The notes under the pieces were generated by a model. The model was not told the origin of the DNA, searched no databases, and saw only the letters and a list, made by a program, of their open reading frames with translations. Shown here one piece after another: positions 30,843 through 40,977 of a DNA stretch of 64,000 bases (position 1 is the stretch's first letter; each line of letters opens with the position of its first letter). This stretch comes from Peronospora farinosa. Its lineage: Eukaryota > Oomycota > Peronosporomycetes > Peronosporales > Peronosporaceae. Both the position numbers and the translations under genes were made by a program. The DNA lies in assembly GCA_947646735.1 (NCBI GenBank), contig CANTFK010000909.1, positions 62,001 through 126,000 on the forward strand, written 5' to 3'.

Positions 30843-33800
30843 ATAGTAAATCTCTCGGAAATGACATAGGATCTGTTCCTGTCCGAATTAAAGGAAGGAA
30901 AGATCCACGAGATAGTCGCACCAGTTCCGGAAGAGAACGTGGTGGAATGTTGCTCTTCATCAACAATGGACGAGAGCATCTTGGAGACCGACAAAAAGAA
31001 ACGGTTCTCTGCTCAAGGCTGGGATGCCTTGAAGGACAGTCCGTTTTATGATGTTCTGTGGAAACACCGTGATGTGTTTTCAGCAGAAGTGCCGAGCCGC
31101 CTACCGGCCGATAGGGGCATCAGGCACGAAATTGACCTGGAGACTGGCACCAAGTATTGTGTGACCAGGCAATGGCCGTTGCCGAAGGAACAAGTCGATT
31201 ACATCGATGAGTTCTTCGACAAGCGAGCCAAGGCGGGACAAGTACGTGAGAGCAAGTCGCCTCACTGCAGCCCGAACTTCTGTGTGCGTAAAGCAACGAG
31301 GTGGATGGCGCGTGGTTCATGCTTATAATAAGCTGAACACGGCCACCATTCCGGCTCAAACGCCGATCCCGCGGAAAGATGTTTTGTTGAATTCCATGGG
31401 AAAGTCAACTATCTCTTCCGCGTTGGATCTGAAGGATGGCTACTATCTAATTCTCATGAGAGATACTGATGTAGCCAAAACGGCAGTAAGCACCCCAAGC
31501 GGTATGCTGTGGGAGTGGCTTGTGATGCCACAAGGGTTGAAAAATGCTCCAGCAACATTCAGCCGAGTGGTGGCTCACGTGATGCGTCAGCACCGTGCCT
31601 ACGCGCCCCATTACTTTGACGATGTATTCGTGCATAGTAGGGCGGAGGACGGTCTGAGCGCAATAGAGTCGCACAAGCATCGTTTAGACGCTATGTTGCA
31701 GACTCTGGGTGACGCCCAATTATACGTGAACTTGCAAAAGTGCGTAATAGGGGTCCCCGAGATACCTGATACTGGGCTGCATCGTAGGTGCACATGGTGT
31801 ACGAGCAGACCCAGAAAAGGTAAAGGCTGTAAAGGAATGGCCAGTCCCACGACATGTGAAGGATCTGCGCCAATTCCTTGGGCTCGCTAATTACTTGCAT
31901 AAGTACAGAAAGAATTATGCGGAGCAGACTAAGCCATTGTCTGAACTTTTGAAAAAGGATACAGAATGGACTTGGTCAAAAGAACAAGAAGATGCGTTCA
32001 TTTCAGTGAAGCAGTCTCTTGTAGAGGCACCGGTCTTGGCATTGCCAGACGCGGATAAGCCCTTTAGCGTCGTCTGCGATGCAAGCAATTTTGCAATCGG
32101 CAACGCGCTCATGCAAAAGGATGACAACAGCATTGACCGTGTCATTTCTTATCAGTCTCGGCTTTTGAAAGCTGCCGAGCTGAATTACCCTGTGCATGAC
32201 AAGGAGCTACTTTCAATTAAGTATGCCCTTGTAGAGTTTCGGGTGCACCTCTTGGGCACCGAACCTTTTGTGGTTTATACGGATCACGCATCACTGCGGA
32301 CCGCTATAAATTCACCGCACCTCTCGCCGAGAATGGAAAGATGGCTAACATTCTTCTCTGAATTTAATTTTAAAGTTGAATATAAGCCGGGTAAGTCGAA
32401 TGTCTTGGCTGACGCGTTATCGCGCAGACCAGACTTCGAGGCAAGACACCAGGATAGTGTGTCTCGTTCGAAAGCACAAGGTGAGTCGTCAACATTGGCA
32501 GCCATGAAGGTCTACCATGTGACGAGGTCAATGGCCTCCGATATAAAGGAGTGTTACAGTCAGGACGAACATTGTCGCCTGCTGCTGGATCATTTTGGTG
32601 GACGAAAGGTTACACTTCCGTCGCACCTGAAAGCGAAACTAAATCGCTTTAGTTACAGTGATGGCCTGTTATGGCATCAGCTGTCACCCTGTGATCCCTT
32701 GAGAATCTACGTCCCTCATGACACAGATCTCAAGCTGATGAAACTTCACGAGTGCCATGATGCGCCATCTAGTGGGCATCTGGGCCGTGAAAAGACATTC
32801 TTACGAGTGTCAGAGGAATTTTGGTGGCCCCACCTATATCGGTGGGTGACCAACTATATTCGCTCTTGCGAAGAGTGTCAGGGCATAAAGCCTGCACTTT
32901 TGAACAGTGCGCCACTGAAGCCACTGTCGATTCCAACTGAATGTTGGAAGTCGGTCAGTTTGGACTTCATGTTTGGCTTACCGCCTGACCGTAAAAGCAG
33001 GACGGGGCTCGTTGTATTTGTAGACAGACTGAGCAAGATGGTGCATTTGGCACCATGTAGCACCAAGATCTCAGGAAAAGAGGCTGCCCTCTTGTTTCTG
33101 GATCATGTGTACCGACTACATGGGATGACCGAATCCATAGTATCGGATCGGGATCCGCGTTTTACGTCAGGTTTTTGGCGACATGTGTTTGAGCTGCTGG
33201 GTAGCAAGCTCCACATGTCAAGCGCTGATCATCCCCAGACCGATGGCCAAACAGAACGGGTCAATCGAGTCGTGGCGGATGTGTTGCGTACAATAGCGAC
33301 TCCTAAAGAATGGAGCAAGCAATTGCCATTCGTGGAGTTCGCTATTAATAACAGTGTTCACGCCAGTACGAGTGAAACACCGTTTTACATTAACGGACCG
33401 TCTCCTCGAACGCCAGTCTCGTTTGTACGCAGCCCGAGTCTTAGTGGGGGAGGGCCCCTCACTTCGCTCGGTGCGAATGCCAAAGCGGGCCAAGGTTGTC
33501 CTAGTGACACTACTAATTTAGCAGTGGTCACGACACCTATAGGTGTCACAGAGGAGGCACGGCAAGAAATGCCAGTGCTCCTTGTCGATGACACCATAGT
33601 GTTATCAGCAGCGTTGACCCATGAACGACCTCTTGGAGGCTTCATAGGCGATCTGGATGCTAAAAGCGTGAGCGAAGCTCAGCGCTTTGTGGATGAGCGA
33701 TTAGCCATCCCACGTAAAGTCCGTGACGCGATGGCAAGCGCACAGGACAAGCAAAAACAATATACAGTCCAGCATGGTCGCAAAAACAATGAGCACTTTA

Positions 33801-33964
33801 GTGTGGGGGACAAAGTGCTATTAAGTACTGCTACCCAACCTAAACATGCAATTTATGTACTACCTGGTGGTACTACTAAGCTATTGCCCCGATTCATTGG
33901 GCCCTTTACAGTGGTTGAAGAAGTTGGAGACCTAAACTGTAGTCTAACCTCCAACCGTATATGA
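30843..33964 (+). pseudogene. pol: Family 1 copy 1B pol: reverse transcriptase, RNase H, integrase
   Basis: Resumes 1B after the 4A insertion. Reverse transcriptase is split by a 1-nt insertion near 31300 and another near 31770: KYCVTRQWPLPKEQVDYIDE, VVHAYNKLNTAT, YFDD at 31612-31623. From 31856 a 702-codon frame is open: LRQFLGLANYLHKYRKNYAE, RNase H (CDASNFAIGNALMQ, VYTDHASLRTAI) and integrase (HECHDAPSSGHLGREKT, CEECQ, SLDFMFGLPP, VSDRDPRFTS, DGQTERVNRVVAD). It includes the GPF module up to a frameshift at 33950. Unlike 1C and 1D it has AAG rather than TAG after YAEQT and no 14-codon deletion in reverse transcriptase, so it is the copy closest to a working family 1 element. Confidence 0.9.
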
Positions 33965-34621
33965 AGACGCACCCCGTATTTTACGTGGGTCGCCTGAAAC
34001 GGTATGTTGATCCAGAAGAGATCACATATCCACATCGGTCTAACGAGACCGATGGTGACGTCGACTGTGAGTCGAGCGTCGCGGCCGATCAGGCGACGAG
34101 GAAGCCGAGAGGCTTCCCGTATACGAACGAGGCGATAGAGGACTCGGCGATCCCCGAGGAGGACTCCGCGCTTGACGCGGGTCTCTCATCACCAGTCGCT
34201 CTAAGATGTCCAAACGGGCCTTCAGGCGGTCATACCCCTGACGGTCTCTCGCCCTCACATCACGCAGATCCGAGACCAGGTCGCAAGACTTGACTCTCGA
34301 GATCTGTCACCTGCCTCTTCAGCGCAGCGGACTCAGCCTGCGACTGAACAGCAGCAGGGTAGGCAGCCGCGAGTAGGTGGGCGTAATCGCCACTCCTATC
34401 GGGCAACACCTGTGTTGGTGGACACGGAAGGGAATACGCGCTTCCTTGTTGGAAGGCTGTTGGCCCACCGGTTTGTGAAGCGAACGCTCCAAATCCTTGT
34501 CCAGTGGAAGGGTTACCCAACGAGCTTTGACTCATGGGAGCCTGTGGACGCTTTGCGCGTCGACGTGCCTGGGCTGGTGGCTGCTTATGTGAAGCAGCAC
34601 CAGCTGTCTTCTTTCTGCTAG
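33961..34621 (+). pseudogene. Integrase C-terminus, linker and chromodomain of 1B
   Basis: Continues pol in a shifted frame (HPVFYVGRLKRYVDPEEITY), then a linker, then after another 1-nt shift a chromodomain at 34412-34621 (FLVGRLLAHRFVKRTLQILV, WKGYPTSFDSWEPVD) ending in TAG. The whole segment is overlapped by the antisense ORF, so both strands appear coding. Confidence 0.78.
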
Positions 34622-35489
34622 GTCCGGAAGGACTAGCAGAAGAAGCGTGGCGAGAATTAATTGGGGGTCGCTTACCACCCATAATTTCATGCGCACTCTT
34701 CATGGCGAAGCTGATTCGCTGCGACCGTTGTTTCGTTGCATCTTCATGCAAGGTAACACGGCGCCGAAGTTCAGCTTCATAGTCGTCGGCTGTTTCGTTA
34801 GAACGCAGCACGACTGGAATTGGGAAAGCACGACCAAGTGCTTTGCCCTGCTTTTTCCACACGAGAAAGACGCTATAAAATTTATGAGCGTCAATAGTTG
34901 CACGCTGCAAAAGCGATGCACTAGACCCATCCGAGTTCATCCACTCAGATGGAGGTGGTATTGGTGGCAAGCCACCACTCACGTAGCCGCCCTCGCGACG
35001 GCGGGCTAGTGAGGCCGAAGGTGTGCTTGGTGGAGCTTTAAGCTCACACTCACCTGAGTCTGACTCTCCATTATGGATTGTCAAGACATCAGCTTGAGGA
35101 GTCACATCTGACTGAGTCGCGACTACTCCTTTCGAAGTAGCGTGCTCAGTATTATTCACTGCGATCGTAAACGCAGACGACGAGGCTTTACCTACACTTG
35201 CAGGAAGCATAGAAGCTTCCTCAAGGACGGGTGCCTCAAATGATGGGGACATATGTCCCATCAACGAACTATGCTCATCGCCACTTTGGGGTGATGGCAG
35301 TGGTGTAGTCTCATTGTAGTCTACAATGAGAGATGGATATTCATCTACATTATCGTGAGATGGAAGATTCACCCCAGTGCCAGAAGCACTTTGCGACGGC
35401 TGCGATAAATCGCGGCGCGTGCGCTTAGTGCTGGACTGCATGGGCGCCTTTGCAGGCGACTCATTAGCCTTACCACGTTTCGGTGGCAT
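34260..35489 (-). CDS. Antisense ORF of family 1, copy 1B (409 aa, intact)
   Basis: The longest unbroken antisense ORF, running from 106 bp inside the 3' LTR back across the chromodomain. It starts MPPKRGKANESPAKAPMQ, basic, followed by an acidic stretch (EYPSLIVDYNETTPLPSP), a Ser/Thr-rich region and a helical segment (SNETADDYEAELRRRVTL, RISFAMKSAHEIMGGKRPP). A basic Ala/Lys/Pro region lies opposite the chromodomain, and a short heptad region (LKRQVTDLESQVL) closes it. No signal peptide or membrane helix is seen, so it is not an env gene. A TATAAA-like box (35517-35524) precedes the ATG by about 28 nt. A 1-nt indel displaces a further 72 codons (34258-34040) containing LKARLDILERLVM and an Arg/Ser-rich end (RRSTHSRRHHRSR). 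Function unknown. Confidence 0.6.
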   Translation of the reverse strand: MPPKRGKANESPAKAPMQSSTKRTRRDLSQPSQSASGTGVNLPSHDNVDEYPSLIVDYNETTPLPSPQSGDEHSSLMGHMSPSFEAPVLEEASMLPASVGKASSSAFTIAVNNTEHATSKGVVATQSDVTPQADVLTIHNGESDSGECELKAPPSTPSASLARRREGGYVSGGLPPIPPPSEWMNSDGSSASLLQRATIDAHKFYSVFLVWKKQGKALGRAFPIPVVLRSNETADDYEAELRRRVTLHEDATKQRSQRISFAMKSAHEIMGGKRPPINSRHASSASPSGPSRKKTAGAASHKQPPAQARRRAKRPQAPMSQSSLGNPSTGQGFGAFASQTGGPTAFQQGSAYSLPCPPTQVLPDRSGDYAHLLAAAYPAAVQSQAESAALKRQVTDLESQVLRPGLGSA

Positions 35490-35595
35490 GAGAGCTGAGT
35501 AGACTAAAGCGGCGCGTTTATAACGGCTCGCAAGTCTCTCTGTCTCTTAGGCGATGTTTTATAAAATGTAAACATCGTTCTAAAACGGGGGATGG

Positions 35596-36194
35596 TGTAA
35601 CAGGGTATCTAGTTACACGTAAACATTAAGTAATATACTTAATGTTTGGTCTAAAAGTATCCATGATTACTTTTGACCTGTCACTTGGGTGCGATACACA
35701 AATGTGATCCACACTCGTGAATGTGATATCCATTTATGGATTCACATAAGAAGGGATGACGCTAGTTGAAGCTAGGCATCGCGACGTCTCAGAAGGACGT
35801 CAGTTGCGATCTTAAATCTAGATTTAAGATCATGCGACAGGATACGCTTCTAAAGAGTCGCGTATCCGATCTATGTATATATAGCCAATCAGTAGTTAAG
35901 TATATATTTAGTTATAATTCATTAAATATAGCTCAGTCTTGAATTTACTTAAACAAACGCACCACGCACGAGAAGTTGAAAAGACTTCTGCGTGACGTCG
36001 GTGCCTTCTTGTCTTAGAAGTTCGTTGCACTCTCGCTTAAGCGAGAGGCAAATGGTGGTACGACTGCTTAAGCAGTCGACCAACCGCATAACCACCCTCA
36101 CACGCGAAGGTAAGACGGTGTGACCGCTTCCTCGCTTGTGCTGAAGGTGTGTGCTAAGTAGCACGAGGCAACTTCGTAAAAGTGCCCGTCTACA
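35596..36194 (+). repeat. 3' LTR of copy 1B
   Basis: 599 bp family 1 LTR preceded by the purine tract ACGGGGGATGG. It is followed by CTTGGTA, which is how the primer-binding site begins after 5' LTRs of this family, and then by an inverted LTR fragment. Confidence 0.93.
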
Positions 36195-36287
36195 CTTGGT
36201 ATCAAATGTAATCATAAATACTTTTAGACCTTACATTAAAATATATATATTACTTAATGTTCACGTGTAACTAGATGCCTAGTTACA
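36195..36287 (-). repeat. Inverted fragment of the 5' end of a family 1 LTR
   Basis: On the minus strand it reads TGTAACTAGGCATCTAGTTA and continues like the first 80-90 bp of the family 1 LTR, with several changes. It abuts the 1B LTR with only about 7-10 bp between. Confidence 0.8.
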
Positions 36288-37790
36288 AAATGAGTTGAAG
36301 CAGTTGGTAATACTTGAGGCCGTTTGTCCTAAAACTTCGCAGCAAACGACGTCTCTGTATGCTACCAGCTAGGGGCACGTCAACAAACGGGCATTCAGTA
36401 TCCCAGGGAAAAAAGGCTAAGAGAGAACAAGTGGTTGGCAGGCTTGCTGCCAATGCACGAATGAGCTGAGGGCTTAGTCGATAAAGTGCCAAATTCTCAG
36501 CAAGTTGGCTATCGCAAGAAAGATTCGAGTGTGTTATTAATTACTGTGTGTCTGATGGTACACACCCTGTGTTTTCCTGTATGAACAAGTAACGGTGCTT
36601 CTCATAAGTGCTCACGATAATAGCAATTGATTAGTTGGTTGCTGTCTCAGTGCAAAAATCTTGGCTACATCATGGCTGTCTGCAATTTTTGAGGGATCAT
36701 TGTCTATAACTAGCGTTGTGAACCCCTTTTTATGAGTGAAAGTACACATTACAGCGGCTACAAGGGGGCTAGATATTGTTGTGTTGCCAATAGCTTAAGC
36801 CATTTAGTAGGATGACTCGCCGCTTGTGCGGTTGAGCTTGGTTATCTTCAACCATATTAAATGAAGTAACCCTTTTCACGTCGAGGTGGCCACGTACGAG
36901 TTAGGCATGGTCAAGGAGAGATACGTCGGCAAGGGACTTATCTAGAACCTGTGATTAGGTTAATCACGTTGCCAGACACCAGCGTGACTTACCTAATCAC
37001 ATGTTCTTTGTACAATGTTACGATTTTTCTGAGACGGGCAGCACCAACTTATCGTATTTTATAGCTTGAGACCATCGACTGACTGTACTACTATACCGGA
37101 GACTTTGCAGCACGACAAACTGGGCTTTACCGAATTTCTATCATCTGATTATTGCCAATACGCTCGAACAGAATGGATTGTAACGCAATACATCTATTCA
37201 CAAAACCAATGAAGTCGCTTAAATGAGTTTTTTTCTCGACTCGACTTTTGGTGGCATTCTGTCTGTATGTCATTTATTTTGGTGCTGCATGATAGATAGA
37301 AAGTCATAGGGTTTTAATTGCTATACGTACGTATACCCAACAACCATAACATGCGGCTGTTTCGATCATTTGACTACTTAAAAGCTTTCTCATTTTTAAT
37401 GACCGATCGAATGAACTTTAAACGTGACCAGCGTATTTTTTCTAGCAATAACTCCTAAGGTAGCTTCCGTTCTACGCAGCTTCTCGTTGATGCGTCTTGT
37501 AAAGCCCCGGTCGATTGCAACCTAATGTATGGTGCAAACGGGGTGAGGTCGCCAAGCGATGCCCGCTGATGTTAAGATAAGCACAGTTGTTTGTAAAGAT
37601 AGAGCTTGCTGCGTAGGAGGCAAATGCCGAGAGAGTAGATAAACCTTCGCCTATGCGATCTACTCTCAATTGTCTTCTTGTCCTTCTTGAGCAGCTAGGC
37701 CTTCGCTTAACTGTTTACCACCATAGTGTTGTCTCGCAAATTGGATGAAAGCATGCAGCGTGAACTTTTCCTAAGTTTTATGAGCACCGT
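36288..37790. other. Gene-poor stretch
   Basis: Several short ORFs, none longer than 70 codons and none of a known family. No LTR of the four families is seen. The sequence looks like old decayed repeats or intergenic DNA. Confidence 0.5.
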
Positions 37791-37814
37791 TATACCGTGC
37801 AGAGTACAACTCAT

Positions 37815-38110
37815 CACCTTCTAACACGTTTGGCAGTAATTTTGTGTACGTTCATACGCCGACTTGGAGCATATAGGCACCTGGCAGCGCTTACCATATC
37901 CATGAGCCCAGCAAAAACCATTCGACAGCGCAATGGTATCGCAGTTCTCGAAGTCGAACACGGTGCCACCTCAGCAGACGCTCTCAACTTCGGCTCGGTT
38001 GTTACAGCCTGACATCTTACAGTCGCCTTGCTTCCAGCAGCGCTTAGTGTGTTTGGCAGTACACTCCTCAGCGATGCAGACCCACTCCGTTCTGGACTGG
38101 CACCGGAGCA
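37815..38110 (-). pseudogene. Dead relative of the WRKY19-like zinc-finger gene
   Basis: The minus strand reads CTAKHTKRCWKQ, CKMSGCNNRAE, a stop, then GGTVFDFENCDTIALSNGF and CWAHGYGKRCQVPICSKS, ending NYCQT. These align with fingers 1-4 of the gene at 40285-40977. An in-frame stop and lost residues (a Cys of finger 3 is changed to Phe) show it is non-functional. It lies about 2.2 kb from the intact gene in the same orientation, consistent with an old tandem duplication. Confidence 0.85.
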
Positions 38111-40284
38111 TCCGAAGTTAAAGGCAATACCAAACGCTTTGGTTTGACGTCATGACTAAATGCGCGTTTACTCACGTTTGCTTCGATCCGTCTTGGATTA
38201 CGCATCGGACGACGAAAGGGTGTGGAAAGAGTGGCCTTGCTCCTGACGTCGCTGTGATATGGCGAAATGCCAAAAGGTTTTGGGAACCTGTTGCTGCTGC
38301 ATGGCTGAGTTAGTTGCGAACCGCGAGACTGGAGATACCATTGACCGGCAATGATTTTTCGTGATGACCTCCAACTAGCGTGATGACGTTGCTTTGGGTG
38401 TTCAGGGTATAGGCGAATGTGCCAACGCTTGTTTGTCGCGCTCATCCGCCGCGGTTAGTACAAGCATCTTACTGCTAGCAATCTCGCTCGTCGCATTAGT
38501 TCCTGTCACCCCAAAAATATATTGATCTCGTCGCACAAGCACCCAGCCGCTTCTCTGCATCGCCATCCGGCAGTGGAGGTGGTAGAGTATTGCCTGTTGC
38601 TGTCGTCATGACGCAGTTTACGGCCAGGTTGGCAAGAAAAGTCAGAGCAGCTGGCAGTCGCATCATAAAAACGTTTAGCACCGAATGTTGCGCATACAAG
38701 CAAGCAGGCGTTGTGATCCACCCGATGCTACAAGTTGTAGCATCGGATGGATCTTGTAGCCTACAAGTACGTAGTTTCGTCTTGCGTGCGGCCCGCTCAC
38801 CGCCTTTAATATGACATAAGGTACGCGTAATTTAGTAGAGTGTACACTCATCTATTGCTAGAACTGCAATACCTTGCTTCAAACACTGCTATGGGAACCT
38901 GGGCCCAGTGTTTCCTGCAGCTTTCGAGTCCTACTCTAATCATGCAATGGTAGACTCAGCGTCTTGATAATGCAAGACTTCTCTTGCACAGGGAGGACGA
39001 TAGCACCCCCCCCCCCCCTCATTTTCTGCAGTAGTAAACCTCTCCTTATATTGCTTTAATTGACAGACCGGCTTTCCACTCTAATGCACTATGTTCGCTT
39101 CAAGATCGTCCTTCCGTTATTTTTTTGGCAACCTACTTGTCGAAGCGACGATGATGGTCCATGCACCGTTCTAGTATCCCATCAGGTCGTATTATTTGTC
39201 GGTTACATACGGTGTGAGCAACAATATGCATCGGAATAAGCTTTCGGTGCGACAGTCTCCAATGAGTTAAGCGCCGATGCAAAGGTCGTTCTGCGTCTAG
39301 ACATGCACAATATGGCTCCAATTTTTGTGTAGCCGAAAAATTGGTCGCCATGTTGCAGGAACTCTTGGAGCCGTAACTTAAAGCACGATTCGTCGCAATC
39401 GGGTTGTCGAGTTGCATGTGGCAGTGTAAAGCATGCCAAAGTTTTCAAAAGACAAATGCAGTCGGCATTACAGACAAGAGACTTGTAGCTTCATGTAGAG
39501 GTGATGGCAACGATAACGGTACATCTGATTTATTAAATGAGAAATAAAATCAAGTAATAGTTGTTCAAAAAACGATATGATTTGCCTAAGAAGACGCGCA
39601 TTGCCCTCACGCTTCAATGCGACGATCGCAGACATATCCTTGCTGTTTAGGGTGTAGATGGATGGTGAATGTTGCAGGTACCTGGCAGCCGTTTTTGTGC
39701 AATCTCGACGAAGCTGTGCTGCATGGTTGCATAGCCTACGAGATGACGCGCGCATAACGAGAAAAGAAAACAGTTGCTCAGCAGGTAGAACACGTCGCAA
39801 ATTTGCTGTAGACGTTGCGCTTGGCTTTGCAAAGCTTTCTACTTTTCGTTTGTACGTGGCAAGAGTGTTTTGTACAATAGCGGTGCACTACTTGACGATG
39901 TGTGAGCTAAGCTTGTCGCCCCATTACAGTGATCGCTATATGTACATACTGTGCTTTTGCTTGAGTTACCGAATACGGAGCTACGGAGCTAATGTAAGGT
40001 AGCAGCCGCTTCAGGAGTAGGTATGAGGTAGCGACACGCCTTGGACGCACTATTTGCTGCTAAGCTTAGGAGCTTAAAAATAAGACTGGTCGGCTGACTA
40101 GTCATACAATAGCTCATGAGTCAGCAACAGCACTAGCTTAACTTTCGGTTTGTGCTCAACGTGCTTAAAAGTTGGTGCATCGGTGCATCGAGTTACAGTG
40201 AGCAAGAGGCTGCATGCGTCGCTTCCTTATGGTTAACATATACTATCCGATGATGCTAAGCTTGACACGATAAACTGCAAACTG
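38111..40284. other. Gene-poor stretch between pseudogene and WRKY19-like gene
   Basis: Contains short minus-strand ORFs (38445-38068, 39417-39133, 39800-39468) without recognised families, a poly-C run at 39006-39018, and the hairpin at 38715. The 3' untranslated region of the zinc-finger gene should lie just below 40285. Confidence 0.5.
38715..38767. repeat. Long near-perfect hairpin plus adjacent palindrome
   Basis: Arms CCGATGCTACAA and TTGTAGCATCGG (12 bp, 1-nt loop) extend outward by GATCCA/TGGATC after one mismatch. CTTGTAG-C-CTACAAG follows at 38753-38767. No gene overlaps it convincingly. Confidence 0.85.
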
Positions 40285-40977
40285 CTACATGTAGTTGGTC
40301 TTGAAGCCGGTCGAGGAATCGAGCTTCTTATAATGCGTCTGGCAGTAGTTCTTCGTGCGCTCATACGCCGGCTTGGAACAGTGGGGCACCTGGCAACGCT
40401 TGCCGCCTCCATGGGCCCAGCAAAAGCCGTTCGACACCGCGATGGTATCGCAACTTTCAAAGGAGCAGACGGTGCCTCCTCCATGCGACCAGCAGACACC
40501 CTTGGACTTGGCACGGTTGTTGCAGTCCGACATCTTGCAGCGCACCCAGCCGCCGTGCTTCCAGCAGCGTTTGGCGTGCTTGGCACGACTCGTACAACCC
40601 TCAATGGAGCAAAACTTACTGCTCTTTTTAATTGCAGGCTTGAAAACTGTTGTAGAAGCTGCAGGGGACATCAATGTCGATGTGGCGCTGCATCTACGCT
40701 TGGCTACCGTCGGTTCGCTGAAGGAGTCGCGCTTTCTGTTCTTGGGCTCGTCGGCGTCTGACTCCGAATCGAAGGACAGGATGAAGGACAGTGCAGCCTT
40801 GTATCTCAAGTCCTGCGTGATCAGTGTACTTGACTTTTCCGTGGGTTTGTTCTGGGTCATCATGGTGATGCTAGGGAGATGATACGAAGGGGGAGACGGC
40901 CTGATACCGACGGCAAAGTTCGAGAACGACGTAGCGGGAAGAACTTGGAGGCGAGCGAAGGACGTGTCTGGCATCAT
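40285..40977 (-). CDS. WRKY19-like cysteine-rich zinc-finger repeat protein (230 aa)
   Basis: Complete single-exon ORF. The N-terminal 120 residues are polar with a basic patch (NRKR, residues 80-83; VAKRR, 91-95), a possible nuclear localisation signal. Residues 123-216 hold four tandem units of the form C-x4-C-x9/10-C-x2-H: CSIEGCTSRAKHAKRCWKHG, CKMSDC...CWSHGGG, CSFESC...CWAHGGG and CQVPHC...CQTHY. Proteins with this repeat are commonly labelled 'WRKY transcription factor 19-like' in plants and oomycetes, although the WRKYGQK heptad is absent here. They form expanded families in oomycetes. A zinc-binding nuclear role is likely but unproven. Two in-frame ATGs start the ORF (40977 and 40974). 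Confidence 0.9.
   Translation of the reverse strand: MMPDTSFARLQVLPATSFSNFAVGIRPSPPSYHLPSITMMTQNKPTEKSSTLITQDLRYKAALSFILSFDSESDADEPKNRKRDSFSEPTVAKRRCSATSTLMSPAASTTVFKPAIKKSSKFCSIEGCTSRAKHAKRCWKHGGWVRCKMSDCNNRAKSKGVCWSHGGGTVCSFESCDTIAVSNGFCWAHGGGKRCQVPHCSKPAYERTKNYCQTHYKKLDSSTGFKTNYM

Noticed and set aside
34260..35489. Antisense ORF as an envelope-like gene
   Set aside because: It is on the opposite strand from gag and pol and has no signal peptide or membrane segment.
40333..40882. Plus-strand ORFs of 142 and 175 codons
   Set aside because: Shadows of the zinc-finger gene on the minus strand, whose repeated C-x4-C / CWxHGGG pattern is unmistakable.
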